64,000 nt of DNA. It comes from Cystobasidium ongulense. Taxonomy: Eukaryota > Basidiomycota > Cystobasidiomycetes > Cystobasidiales > Cystobasidiaceae. Position 1 is the stretch's first letter. Every line of letters starts with the position of its first letter. The notes under the pieces were generated by a model. That model was not told the DNA's origin. It did no database searches and saw nothing but the letters and a program-made list of their open reading frames with translations. Position numbers and translations under genes: made by a program. The stretch is from positions 1,860,001 through 1,924,000 of the forward strand of contig BQUP01000004.1 of the NCBI GenBank assembly GCA_022835595.1. Direction: 5' to 3'. This document shows, in pieces, positions 24,374 to 35,799 of the stretch.

Positions 24374-25124
24374 ATGACTTCCATCACACCTTCCATCGTA
24401 TTCGACCTAGTCCAGGTCGGTGCCGGTGTGCAAATCAAGAACAGACAAAATGACGAAACCTACTTCGTTCTCAAATTCGAAAAGAAAGGTGGTCTATTCA
24501 GGCGTCGCAATGTCACTACCATACACCGAGCGCCGATAGATACAAAGGGAACCCTGCCTCATCATTTCGCACAATGGGATAAGAAAAAATGGGAAATCGT
24601 GAAAAAGATGCCGAAAGGAAGTCACGAAAAACCGGGTATCAGCAAGATCTACAAAATCAAGGACTTTATGCAAAAGCGTCCCGGATCGGGCCTTTTGAAT
24701 GGGTGGGTGCCACGTACAGCCGCTGTGATTCTCCGTTCGGTTGACCATTTTGTTGCTAGTGCGGACACCTTCTCCGTTGATCACAAGGCGTATAAGCTCG
24801 TCAAGTCAGCTGGTCGTACGCTGGAGGTCAGCAAATACTCTCTTCCTGCCTCTAGTTTTAGCCATAAACTCATCCTCATGTGCAATTATCCTGCAGCTTT
24901 TCGCCGGCTCAGACCTTCAAACGCCTCTTGCGCTTTTCAGAGAGCATTCTAACTTCTCCAGCGCTATAGCATCAATTCGTATCTATCCTGCCGGGGTCGG
25001 TCTAGACATAGAGGATCAAGACGGCTGTCTTGTCTGGGACGACAGACCAACGAAACTTATGGAGCGAGCTATCATCGCCGAACGGCTATACAACTCCAGT
25101 CAACCGTGGTGGGCACGAATGTGA
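24374..25124 (+). CDS. Uncharacterised 226-aa protein, perhaps tubby-like fold (DUF6593-like)
   Basis: Two exons (24374-24826, 24897-25124) encode 226 aa, phase 0. The N-terminus MTSITPSIVFDLVQVGAGVQ leads into beta-strand-like segments (IKNRQNDETYFVLKFEKKGG, LFRRRNVTTIHRAP), then SRTLE-type strands and a final part reading LDIEDQDGCLVWDDRPTKLM with ERAIIAERLYNSSQ. The strand-rich build and the terminal MERAIIAERLY resemble the basidiomycete DUF6593 group with its tubby/LURP-like fold, but similarity is weak. No signal peptide or membrane segment. The gene is real to judge by intron signals and length; function unknown. Confidence 0.6.
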
Positions 25125-25656
25125 CTTGCCTAGGAACTACCCTGCATCACACTCAAGTGTACGAAAATAATCAAAAGGTAATACCTGCAGGTATAGATGG
25201 AAGGCCTGTCCTTGCCTAGCCTGAACACATTTGTGACCAAACGCTGGCGATATTGCAATGATCTATGTACACCCCGGTCTGCTGTATCAGTCAGCTAGCA
25301 CTATCATGGAAGTCTACCTGCCATGAGGCTTCGAGAATCTCGGACATGAATCCTCAAGAAAGCCTTCTCCGAGAAATTCCTATCGTTACTGTTCATCGAA
25401 TGAGGGCAGCGGCCTGTAGACTGCTGTATGCTGTTCTGAAGCTAAAGGCTACATATTTGACGTATGAGTAAGTGAGAAGTCGTCTATGCGTGCACTATCG
25501 TTAAGCAATGCCATGATTCGTATCATACATAATTCTATTTCGTAACTTTTCAATTCATAGTTTCACAATATTGTGAAACTGTTGCTGGCGAAGCTTGCGA
25601 GTCGGGTAGTTGACCAATAACGCAAGCACAAGTCATTTAGACGGGAGACAATCGGT
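25125..25656. other. Convergent intergenic region carrying a 22-bp palindrome
   Basis: 532 bp between the 3' ends of two convergent genes. Apart from the palindrome at 25559-25580 nothing was recognised; a 68-codon frame at 25265-25471 has no homologue. Confidence 0.5.
25559..25580. repeat. Perfect 22-bp palindrome
   Basis: Half-site AGTTTCACAAT is followed directly by its exact reverse complement with no loop. It lies 80 bp beyond the stop of the minus-strand F-box gene and 435 bp beyond the stop of the plus-strand gene. It could be a dimer binding site or a transcript-end hairpin for either gene. Confidence 0.7.
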
Positions 25657-27552
25657 CTAGCTCTTCGAATCTGGCTGCAGCGAGATGAGGTGGATGGAAA
25701 TCTGATATACGCGGAAAAGGTAGAGGGTCCGCGAATGAGCTCGGAGAACGACATGGGAGGCGGCTCTCCACTCACCAACTGGACTACCGCTAATCAGTCT
25801 GCTCTCCCACCCAGTTGCAAGAAGGATGTTCGCCTTGGCAAGAGCTGCAATGGCAGGACTCTCGCTGCGCGTGAAAGCCGCTCTAAAGAAGCCGTTGCTA
25901 ACCCTGGCTCGGCCAACGCCAGCGTTTCGCTGCCACACTGCCAGTCTCTTGAGATTGTAGAAGCGCCGGAGCTTTACAGGTGGCAGAGCAGATGATATGG
26001 CTGGTGTGCTGATAGTGCTTGAAGCTATCTCGAAGAGAGCGTGTGGCGTTACTAGTTCAAAGTCCATGATGTCGAGCTCTTCTAGCAGGTCAGGCCTCGG
26101 GAGAACATGAAGGAAAGCATTGGTGACATCGTATCCAGCTACGCAAAGGCTTTGGAGCTTGTCTGTGTAGCGCAGAGCTTGGTCAATCACAAGGTCAGGT
26201 TCACCATTGCGAGCAGAATTTGGCAGCCAGGGAGTCATGATTTTCAGATGCTTTAATGTCGGAGCTGCCAATCTGATAGCGTCTAGTAAACCTTGGCGGG
26301 TGATAGCACTACTAGTGATACCCTGGCAGCTCATTAAGCAAAGCGAAGTCAATGCAGAATTGCGCATAAGATGGTTCAGGCCTTGGTCATCGATGAAAGT
26401 CTCGCGCAGGGAAAGGGAGGTCAATTTAGCGGAATGGCCTGGCAGGGCATAAGGCTGCTTTCTGGGCGGCTGAAGAACGATGTCCTGTTAGAATGTTGTT
26501 TATCAGCTGCTAGCTTTCTGCCTCCGGCGGTCGTGGTGAGCTTACTGGAAGTAAGTGATAGCTGTTGTCAGGTCTGGGAAGGGCATTGATCGATCAGCGA
26601 TATTCAGCTCGATGTGCCACCCGTTACACCACTTACATATGCCTGACCGTCATTTCTCGAAGCATCGGCCAATGCGATAGTAAGTCTGATACCAGGTCTA
26701 GCTTCCAGGAATCGTACCTGATTTCACCGTTTTCTCAGTCTTCGTTCGGGAGCCCACCATGAAAAATACTACTCACGGTATTAGCTTCGAAAGGCGAGGA
26801 TCTCGTCTGGACGACTCTAGGTACACTCGAATATTAAATGATTCCATTAAATGGCAGTCTGGAACGCTTGCTCAGCTATGATTGCCTGCGAGGACTAACA
26901 ATACTCACTTTGCAGCGCTTTCACTACGCGGTCACGACAGCTGACTTCGAAAGAGGGTACTGTCAAGACTGGAAGTACTTTAAGCTGATATTATCACATT
27001 GCAAGTATTTCCGTTATGCGTACCTCTAATGCCGGGGCACAATTCAATGAGCTCGCAAAACAAGTCCCCTTCGCCAGAGTAGTCTGACACCCAGAGGCCG
27101 GCTTCCAAGGAGGCTGTGACTGTAAAACCGCGTACGTATCCTCGCAGATATACGTCATCACGCAGGGATTTTAGGAGGTGTGGGAGATATAGGCCTTCGT
27201 ATCGAGAAATAGCATCCCCTGGATCGCGGTAAAGCACTTTGGTGGCTGCTATTGCCCAGTCTTGGCACACACGGGCAGCGCAGCATAGAGTACCGTGGGC
27301 TGAAGCTGGCTTTTTAGACGATGGCTGCTTGGTATGGCTTACAGTTTGCTGTTCTGAAGCCGACCGAAGCCGCTTTGTTGTTGGAAGCTCGCACCATTGT
27401 TGTGCATTGGAACGTTGGAGGGGTTGTGAAGTTGGGCTTTGAAATTGCTTTGCAGCAGATGGAGAGGTAGAGTGGGTGCTGACAGTACCAGCTGCCAGTA
27501 CGTGCTCGAAAATACAAGTCAGTAGTTCTTGGCAGAGCTTGGGACCAGCCAT
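25657..27552 (-). CDS. F-box/leucine-rich-repeat-like protein
   Basis: The first exon (27552 to about 27030) opens with MAGPKLCQELLTCIFEHVLA, a low Ser/Gln-rich insert, and ARVCQDWAIAATKVLYRDP; together these form a split F-box as in many fungal F-box proteins. It continues with YLPHLLKSLRDDVYLRGYVR. After a region of short exons (about 26985-26440, borders not resolved) the last long exon has leucine-rich units: LTSLCLMSCQGITSSAITRQ, TLKHLKIMTPWLPN, KLQSLCVAGYDVTNAFLHVL and LLEELDIMDFELVTPHALFE. Such proteins recruit substrates to SCF ubiquitin ligases through Skp1; the target is unknown. The C-terminus after KLRRFYNLKRLAVW is less certain, and the stop at 25657 could change if a further intron exists. 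Confidence 0.6.
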
Positions 27553-27999
27553 GTTGGATCTAGGTTTCGTGTGCTTTCGTGATTATTTATGCTAGAAAAG
27601 CAGAAGCAAGAGGTCGAAAGTTAAACAACATCTATCACAATGCTGTAGATATTGTGCCACAAAGGTAGCGTGGGCACCAGCAGTGGCCGAGATCCGATAG
27701 TGGCGAAATCGCTAGCACTCCTGCAAGAAACCAAATAAAACGCTGAATACCGCTGGAACTTTAAGGGGACCGGAGGTTCCTGTTTGGTCTAATTCAGTAG
27801 GCTAGCCGCTCGGTCGGAGTCCTGGTCATGTAGGGGCTTCAGCTGCTCCCCATCCGATCAAGCCTTTGTGAATCTTTTCAACAAGATTGCGGCATCAAGA
27901 ACAAGGAGGTGACCTAGGGAGAAAGCAAGCAAAACTGTTGCCGATATGCTACACTTCACTACTATTTGTTTCGTATATCTTGCGGACTGCAATGAAAAG
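27553..27999. other. Intergenic region
   Basis: 447 bp upstream of the F-box gene and downstream of the RabGAP gene. No frame of note and no tRNA-like boxes in proper spacing. Confidence 0.5.
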
Positions 28000-30815
28000 T
28001 TAAAACAATGCTCCCAAAGGATCTGATTCTTCAGCTTGCCGGCGAGTTTGCTGGGAGCGTTGAGAATTAGACAGGGGCTCTATAGGTATTCCCCCTTGCA
28101 AGTATTGTCGATATGATCCGTTCACACGCACTGTGCGTGAAGTGGGTGGAACTCTGGGCATTGCTGGCATGCCAGACAGAGGATGGGCGACAGGCTCGAC
28201 CGATGTTTGCCAGTCGCCTAAGTCTGGAAAAGTACTGCCTGACGTACCGGCGTGATTGCTTGCGAATTGATGATTGTGTGTAGGCGGGGGCGCCAGAGGA
28301 AGATGAGTATTGTCTGACGCTACAGTGCCTCTGTTGGTGCCGGCCTGAGCGGATGCCGATGCCGTCCTTGGCGGAACGGCGGGGTAATTGGAAGCCGATC
28401 TTCCAGTGGGTGCGAGAGTGCTGATCTCTGGCATGATTGGAGAAGTTTGATCCATGATATATAGAGCCGATGATGGCGATACTACCGAGGCAGGCGGCAC
28501 TCGCTTTGCTTCTTGCAATAGATCTCCTGATGCAGCGCCGACCAAGTCCTCCGCGTATTTGGGATCAAAATGTGCTTTGTTGGCTGCAAGTACGTCCTTG
28601 ACATGCTCTATGGTTCGTAAAGACGCAAGCACTGACTCGCTCTGCCGTTGTGTGGATTTCTCAAACTCGCTCTGTAGGATACGTAAGCTAGCCCCTAATG
28701 CATCACCCATAGCGAGGTTCTCATTCCTGAGCTTCTTCAAATCCAGACCTCTGTTTCTAACGGCGTCAACTTCCCAAGACGGGGTTGTAGGGATCTCCGA
28801 GAGGTTCGAAGGTGTTTGTTGCGCTTGATATGACTGTACACTCTTCTACATAGCCGTCCAAGGTCATGTCAATACCCCTAACCGTTTTTCCCTGTCAGTG
28901 TGGTAACCTGGAGCTTACCTTCAGATCGCCAAGTGCGGAAAAAACCGCCTTATTGATACCAAGTGCCTCTGCTCGGCCGTATAAGCCTTCCGCAATGCTT
29001 CTGCCCTGGTCTATGAGAGCAGCCGTCGAAGGATTGATTTGTTTGTTGTATATTACGGAGCTCGAAGGAGTCCCTGACCCTCTACCGCTCTCGTACATAG
29101 CTTCCTCAGCTCTACTGCCAGTTTTCAGACCGGCTTCCGCACCAAGCTGCGTGTTTTGCCGCCGGACGTACGCGCCTCCAAAATTAGTCGGATTATCGCG
29201 AAGATACGATGCTTGTTGGGCTATCAGTAGAACTCGTGGATCACCATCGGTAGGCAGCGGATAACGAAGTAGGCCATGCAGAAAAGTAGAGTCTGTCAAG
29301 AATGACAACCCACGTCAACTCCAGCTGTCAGGGGAAAATATAAGGGTTGCCCTACTGGACTCACAGTCACTGTCGAGAAGACTTTCGCGAATACGTAATA
29401 GCATTGCGAGACATATGTACTCGGCGATGTGCAGGGGAGGGTGAATATCTTCTGCAAATATAGCATCCCATAATTTAAGACTGCAGCGAACATATCTTAG
29501 TCACAGCTCCCGCAGGTTGTCACGATGGTACTCACGTATGCGCAATCGGGAACTCGCGCGAGAACAGTAGTCGAAGCCAACGTATCCCGTAGATTTGAGG
29601 CTCTATCTTGAGCTCTTCCATCCTTTTCCACAATTCAAAATCTACCTTCTTCAGGAGGTCATGTATGCGCGCACACTTTGCCACTATGGGTTGCACCAAT
29701 GTCGAACTTGGCGGCTGGTTGGATCCGATAGGTCCTAGGTGTGAAGGCACGCTGAGATTCGGATCGTACCAACTGAGCATACTTGTCATAATCGCATTAA
29801 ACAGCGTGTAGGCATCATTTTCAACGTGATCTCGGGATAGTACAAGGTATGCGAGGCTGGAACTGTCGCGTGGGTCGTATGTCCCTTCGACGGAATCCAT
29901 GTCGGTGCACCAGAATATAATGGCAAGAATCTCGTGCATTCCTTGTCGATAGCTGACATCGACGTGCAGTTTGGCAAAGCAAAAGAGGATCTAAAAATAT
30001 GTTCAGCTGGTGAAATCACTAAGTAGTACAGCGCATAACTCACATTCGTAAGGGAGTCCTTCACTCGCTTTGAACGAAAGTAAGGATTGTCAGGAAAGCT
30101 GTTGATGTTGGCAGGGGTTAGCAATTGAGTTGCTAGAACTGCCACGCGTTCACCAAGGCTCGCCAGTACTTACGTCCTGTCTACGTCTTGTCGTACAACG
30201 CGTCGCAGCTCTAAATCTTCATACCACGCTGGCCAAGGATTCTGGAAGATCCAGCTTGTCAATATAGGTAATAGTGGCGCTGATGCACGGAGCAGCTGTC
30301 GCCTACTTACGCCAGTCTCGTCGCCGAGCGGATTGTACACCACTGTGGGTGTATTGCTTCCACGCCAGTCACTGGGAGGTTTGGCGCCGTCTACCCACGT
30401 GCCGTCGGGTGCGCGAAGATAGTCATGCAGGTCCGTCCACGACTGTCGAAGGCGCCTGAAGGCGTCAGGCCAAACAGGCGGCGAGGTCGAGAGGATGCCC
30501 CAGCAGATCTACAGCGAGTCGTGCACTCAGCAAAGCCCTCTGGTTTCACAGTCTTCAACGTGCTCTCACCCGCCAGTACAGCGAGCGCAAGCTGGCTTCT
30601 CCAGGAGCAGCAATCGATCCAGACGTTGCCTTTCTGCGGACGTGTGCAGCGGACAGCATGGGATCCTTGACAAGCCGCTGGAAGCGTTGCCTACGAAGCG
30701 CATCAGCTATTGCGTTCCGCAGCGTTGCGCAGGTGCGCGCTACTCACACCAACTCTGCAGCGGGCGGACGCCGCAGCAGCTCCCCATCTTCAGCTGATGG
30801 TCGAGTCTCGTCCAT
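28000..30815 (-). CDS. TBC-domain Rab GTPase-activating protein, TBC1D5-like
   Basis: Start ATG 30815 (MDETRPSAEDGELLRRPPAA). Exons then run through FRSWTDLHDYLRAP-type and WPAWYEDLELRRVVRQDVDR segments. The catalytic arginine finger is in RQDVDRTFPDNPYF (IxxDxxR motif), and the glutamine finger in VSYRQGMHEILAIIFW (YxQ motif), so it should be active. A later piece reads EPQIYGIRWLRLLFSREFP, close to TBC1D5, which acts on Rab7 with retromer. After the TBC domain come a Gly/Ser-rich linker and a coiled coil (KKLRNENLAMGDALGASLRI) and a Pro/Ser/Thr-rich tail ending RRQAEESDPLGALF. At least eight introns; not all borders fixed. Confidence 0.82.
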
Positions 30816-31798
30816 CGCGGCGAGGCAGTGTCTAAGGCTATGGCAGAAGCCTCTTCATAAGCATTCGAATCAAGAGCATCGACGAGATAATCGCTTGGGT
30901 TTCTTGCTGATCGTTATTGAGCGGTTCAAGAAGGTAGTTGCAAACGCATGCGTGCAGGTAGAGAACACACGGCGGCGACGGCAGCAAGTGGACATCCACG
31001 TTTCCTTCAAGGACCTCAAGAATCTCTCTCAAGACCAGTTAGTATAACGTGCAAAGCCGTGGACTGTCCTCCGCTCCACAGTGGCAGTCCTCCTGGTAGC
31101 GCTCTTGCCATGGCCCGCGAGACTGCCATGCGGATGATGGTGACTGACTTGTCCTTTTTTCTTCTGTGACATCATCACTGCTATCGTACTACTATAGCTT
31201 ATGCCAGACTGCACATCGACGAGCCGGTCTTCGATCCAAGGAAGATAAATGATTCTTGAGCTCCTCAAGCTATACACCCCTGGGCCCTTGTGTGCCAACA
31301 GTCTAGTACATTGCGCACTTGACAGAGCATCCCGTCTATTTCACTATCTCACCTTTCATGCGATAGCCTTGCTTCTCCTCGTCGCAGCCGAGTTTCGTGA
31401 GCTAGCGTTCTATACTTGCAAGTGCAAATCGACTGTGACCAAAGCGGAAGACAGCCATAATGTCGACCTTTGTTCCCTCGAAAGGCGATTGCAGCAAGCG
31501 ACCTGGAGTTTGCCGACACAACGAATGTAGACATGCCTGTCTCCTCTTTGGCTTCAGGCATGTCCTGTTTATACGTTCGAACCGCATAATTTTGCCCGGC
31601 ACAGTGCAGACTACCTCGTTCCCTGGCAGGTCCAGGAGACTCTCAATCCTGCGGTAATCCTCTTGGAGCGCAGCGCCCTACCAGTATCTCCCTCCGCATC
31701 GAGTAATACTTTCCGGCGACAGCAAGATATTCAGTCCTGCTAGATCCGAAACACCAAAACTACGCTTTTTTTCCACTCACTTCGTATCTGCTCTGAAC
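30816..31798. other. Gap with unresolved open frames
   Basis: 983 bp between the RabGAP start and the Ser-rich gene at 31799. A minus-strand frame (about 31650-31402) reads like protein: LQEDYRRIESLLDLPGNEVV then CTVPGKIMRFERI. Another minus frame (31032-30838) reads EILEVLEGNVDVHLLPSPPC. They may be exons of one small unidentified minus-strand gene, but I could not join them with convincing splice sites, and a start ATG is missing. Left as unresolved rather than annotated. Confidence 0.3.
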
Positions 31799-34700
31799 AT
31801 GCAAGCCTCTGTCAAGACGGATTCCGGCCATGAGGTAAAGAGCCCCATGCAACTTTTGTTTCAGCTTCAATCGCCGATGTTCACGATGGATTCCCTCTCG
31901 CCAACGTTCAAGATCAAACTTTCGGGCGCACCAGCACTGGCGGACGATGTTAAACAGACTGGCGACGGCAAGCAACCAGCAACAACGTCAGTGCCGGACA
32001 CGGATGCTTCCACGCCAAGATCGATACCAGGCGGGCTTAGCCCTATGGTGAAGGCAAACGATTTTGTCTTGACGTCGAACTCGACCGAACTACAGAATCG
32101 CATGATTGATGAGCAACTCGAGATGCTCGGTGAGCTGTTCCCGAAGCAAGCGAAGAAGCTTAGTGGTCAGCATGACCCGGAAGCAATGGAAACCACCATT
32201 ACAGATGCTCTAACCGGGCATGATAGCCTTTCATCGGGTGCATCCTCCGACTTTCAAGATTCGCCAAAATCCGGTCGCTTGGCACTTTCGTCAGACTGGC
32301 CAAAGTTAGCAGACATTGAGATTGATGACTCCTCCACGAAGAGGGACAGCGCAAGCTCCAGCGATACACGTGTTGACGCTTCGACGATGCTCGAGATTCA
32401 CTCCGATGTACCGCCGAGCCCAGAGAAACCTCTAAGCCAACGTCGGTCCATAGCTCCTACTCTCCGAGTAGACACTGTAAATTCTCAGCAATATGCCACG
32501 AAAGAATTGGTGCTCATTCGGAAGATGAAGGCAGAGGGTCGAATCAGATCCGAACTCAAAGTGAGTAGCAGTCGCTCTTATCTTTTGCATCCCCTATGCC
32601 ACGTGAAAGTTTCGCTAATTGAATCTGTAGGCGAAATCACAGGCGGAAAAAGAAGCTCTCGCACAACAGCCGGCTACAAAACTGCATCACGCCCGGTCAG
32701 ACAGTGTCCCCGAGACTCTCAGGGCTACCGAGAACGTCAACGTTGTATCGAGCCCAACTGTACAGGCACCAACAATTCCTGACACTACCGTCGAGGCCTT
32801 TAAGAACAAACGAGGCAAAGACGAGCTGAAACAGACCAAGAAAGCCCAACGCCATTCCGCGGAATCTGCTATAAGCCACATTGTTTGGAGTGCCGTTGTT
32901 GAGAAGTTTTCGGAGATGGCACAGGAGATAGCTGGTGGCAAAGAAGCGCCTGGGCTTGCGCCCAGTCTTCTCCAGACTGCTTACTCGGCCAGCAAACCGG
33001 GTCTCCTGCCAAGTGATGCTGCACCGCCAATATCAGTATCCGAAGTCGAAGCAGAAGACAATGGCTCGAAATCACCCGAGGTTCCGCCCGATAGTATAAC
33101 AGCAGGAACCTCGAAGATTGAAGATGAGGAGCCTGGCGTAATAGAAGCGGAGAACTCGGGGACTCCAGTACTCACATTATCAGACCAACCGCCGGAACTG
33201 GAGCTTTCTCTCACTCCGGATGCGGCCTCCTCTTCCGAGATGCTGGCAATCCCCGTAGCCCCTGGCGCCCCGACAAGGAAAAGCAGCAACGCCTCGGGAA
33301 TTACGTCCATTATGAAGAAAGCAGCTGGCAATATTTCTGCTGAAGATGGGGAAGTGTCAGACAGCCCTAGCGTTAAGACCAACAAGTACAATGTCATCAA
33401 ACTCAAACGTGGCCGCACCGTCAGAGTTCAAAGTCACCACGCGAGCATTGGACCAAAGGTAGAGGGAGACTATGCTGCCTTCCTACGGAACGCCACTGGA
33501 GAGCGTCGTGGAGAAGATGGAGATGCTACTTCCTTGAAGAGCGGCAAGAGCAATCGAAGCGGAAGAAGCGCGTGGAGTGCTAAAAGTGGGGTCGAGAATG
33601 GCTGCTTCAGGTGCGTAACTCCTCACAGGCGTGCAGTTCTACCAGTTCACTGACGCTCTGCATCACAGACGTGGGTCCATGAGGTCAATCAAGACTGGCA
33701 GGACTATTGCGACGGTTGGTGATGTGCCGATTCGTGACCTCAGCAGGCGAGTGAAACTATCTTCGAAAGCTGTTCAACGCTAACACACCTGCTGGAACAT
33801 ATAGAGGTGCACGCTTCAGGCATCCAAATCCATTCTTCTCGCAACAACACGGTTTCCGCAAGATCAAGGCTCCACACCAAGGTAAGGCGTATGTCCCACG
33901 GGGAGTTCTGCTTTGCTAACTGCTATACACCGTTGCAGCTGGACCCGGTGTTCTGCGAAGAAAAGGTTCCAAAATTGTACGCCTAAGCGTCTTCGAGGGG
34001 ACGACTGCGGAAGACACTGCCAAGTTGCTCGGTTCCAACCATCGCTCTGACGAAGGCGAGACCCTGGGTTCAGCTTTGGCCCGCATACAAAATATGAAAC
34101 GCAAAGGGCCGACACCTCTCATTGGAGAGCTTTCCTTTGAGAACGATGAACCAGCGAGACCACGCACCGAAACTCGAGCCTCGCCGCGTAATCAGCCTGA
34201 GCGCGCGGGCCCGAAGCAGGCTGCGCTATCAAGCGCCAATCTGGCTGCATATGCTTCTAGCGCAATGGGTATTCCGTCAAAGCCTCCTAGCGATCCTGGT
34301 CTAGCCAAACTGGCTTTTGCAGCATCAGCTTATGCCTCAGGATCGTATGGCAAATCCAGCTCCAACATAAGTCCAGCCGGACAGGCTTACCCTTTCCCAG
34401 TCATGGCAACGTCGCTACCACCAGTACCCCTCGTTTCCATGAGAGGTTTCCCGAATCAAGGAACTTCAGCTCCTGGGTTTCCACCCTTGCCCCCTGTGCC
34501 TGGCAGTGTCATGTCTAGCTCATCCGTCCTTTCAGCCTCACGAGGCAATATTTTGGGGGCTCAGAGGAGGGGTGCAGAGATGCTCAAAAGTCAGTCCAAT
34601 ATCTCAGTCGTGAGTGCGCCTGGGCGTGGCAGGCAGCCATCTCAACAGTCTCCCGCGGCAAACCCTCGCCTCAGGAAGCCCTCTGGCGGAATGCCCAACG

Positions 34701-35606
34701 CCGTTCCGATGTCACGCGTCGAGGACAACTTCATAACAATGACTCCAGTTATGACTCCAGCACGATCAGACTTAAGCATCAAGAGTAACCGAAGTGGAGA
34801 GAAAAACCAGCGGGATCAGCAGCTTTCACGCGCTCCCTCGTATGGAAAAGGAAGTTCCCGAACGGTGCAGGGGTCTCTCCCAGCACTACCTGTGTTGCCA
34901 GAGGAGATGCGAGCCAATTACAAGAGCAAGAATGCGATGAGATCATCCACAGCACCACTGCCTAGTTTACCAGACGAGACCGCTTTGATGAAGCCTCTAC
35001 CCCTTCGAGTTTCCAATGGAAACCAATTTGCACAGATCGGAAAATCCAGACTTTCGGCGCATAGGCCTTTGACAGTGGATACTGAAGCTGCCAAAGAACA
35101 AGCCCGCAAGCAAAGGCAGTTGAAAGAGTTTCAGGAAAAGCAGAAGCAGAACGCAACTCGATCGATGTCACAGGCTACTCTACCTCCTCGTTCTCACACG
35201 CAGGATGAGCTTCGAGAGCTTGACGGAATGCAGCTGCCCTTCGAGCAAGCGTCTCGACGTTCCACCCGAATCGTACCGGATGAAGCGCCCAAGACAGCCA
35301 GTTCCTTCTCCGAAAAAATGACCGCTATGTTCACTCCGAAACGACCATTCCGGGAAGATTCCTCGAACAAGATTCCAGTCAGAGTACCTCGGCCTCCTTC
35401 AGCTCGAGCCCTGGACCCGGCACTGGATCAGTTTACTAAAAATGCAAACCGACAGTCTACCACATCCACCACTGCTTCTTCAACGGCGGGTAAGACCAAA
35501 GGGAAGAAGATCTTCGGAGGCTTCGGCAAAAACAAGAAGGTGAACTTCTCCGTGCATATTTCGCATTTGTGGAGTGCTGATGGAGGCTTCTTTGCAGGCT
35601 AATTGA
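31799..35606 (+). CDS. Large Ser/Pro-rich protein of unknown function
   Basis: About 1,200 aa in several exons: 31799 to about 32561, then from 32630 to 33610, short exons near 33668-33748 and 33805-33880, and a long exon from about 33940. It ends at 35602 if read through, or at 35606 if a last intron (GTGAAC...TTTGCAG) is removed. Most of it is low complexity, rich in Ser, Pro, Thr, Ala, with many SP and RxxS sites. Better-defined islands are NRMIDEQLEMLGELFPKQAK, KYNVIKLKRGRTVRVQSHHA, GARFRHPNPFFSQQHGFRKI and LRRKGSKIVRLSVFEGTTAE. No membrane segment or enzyme motif. It looks like a phospho-regulated scaffold, which is inference from composition; I do not recognise the family. Confidence 0.7.
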
Positions 35607-35799
35607 GTTGAGTTTTGATGGCAACTGCCACCCCTTTGCCCCTGCCACTTTTACTCAATAGAGACCAAGCAATTGATTTGCATTCTAAGAGATCCGGTAT
35701 CACCTTTTGTATAGATGCCTGACATATTATACGTACTTTCACTTCTTATGAAACACGCCATGTAGCCTTAGATGACCTTACAATACAGCAGAGCCATCT

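Noticed and set aside
27660-27720. Possible tRNA (AGTGGCCGAG-like start)
   Set aside because: No matching box B, no acceptor stem and no plausible cloverleaf could be drawn.
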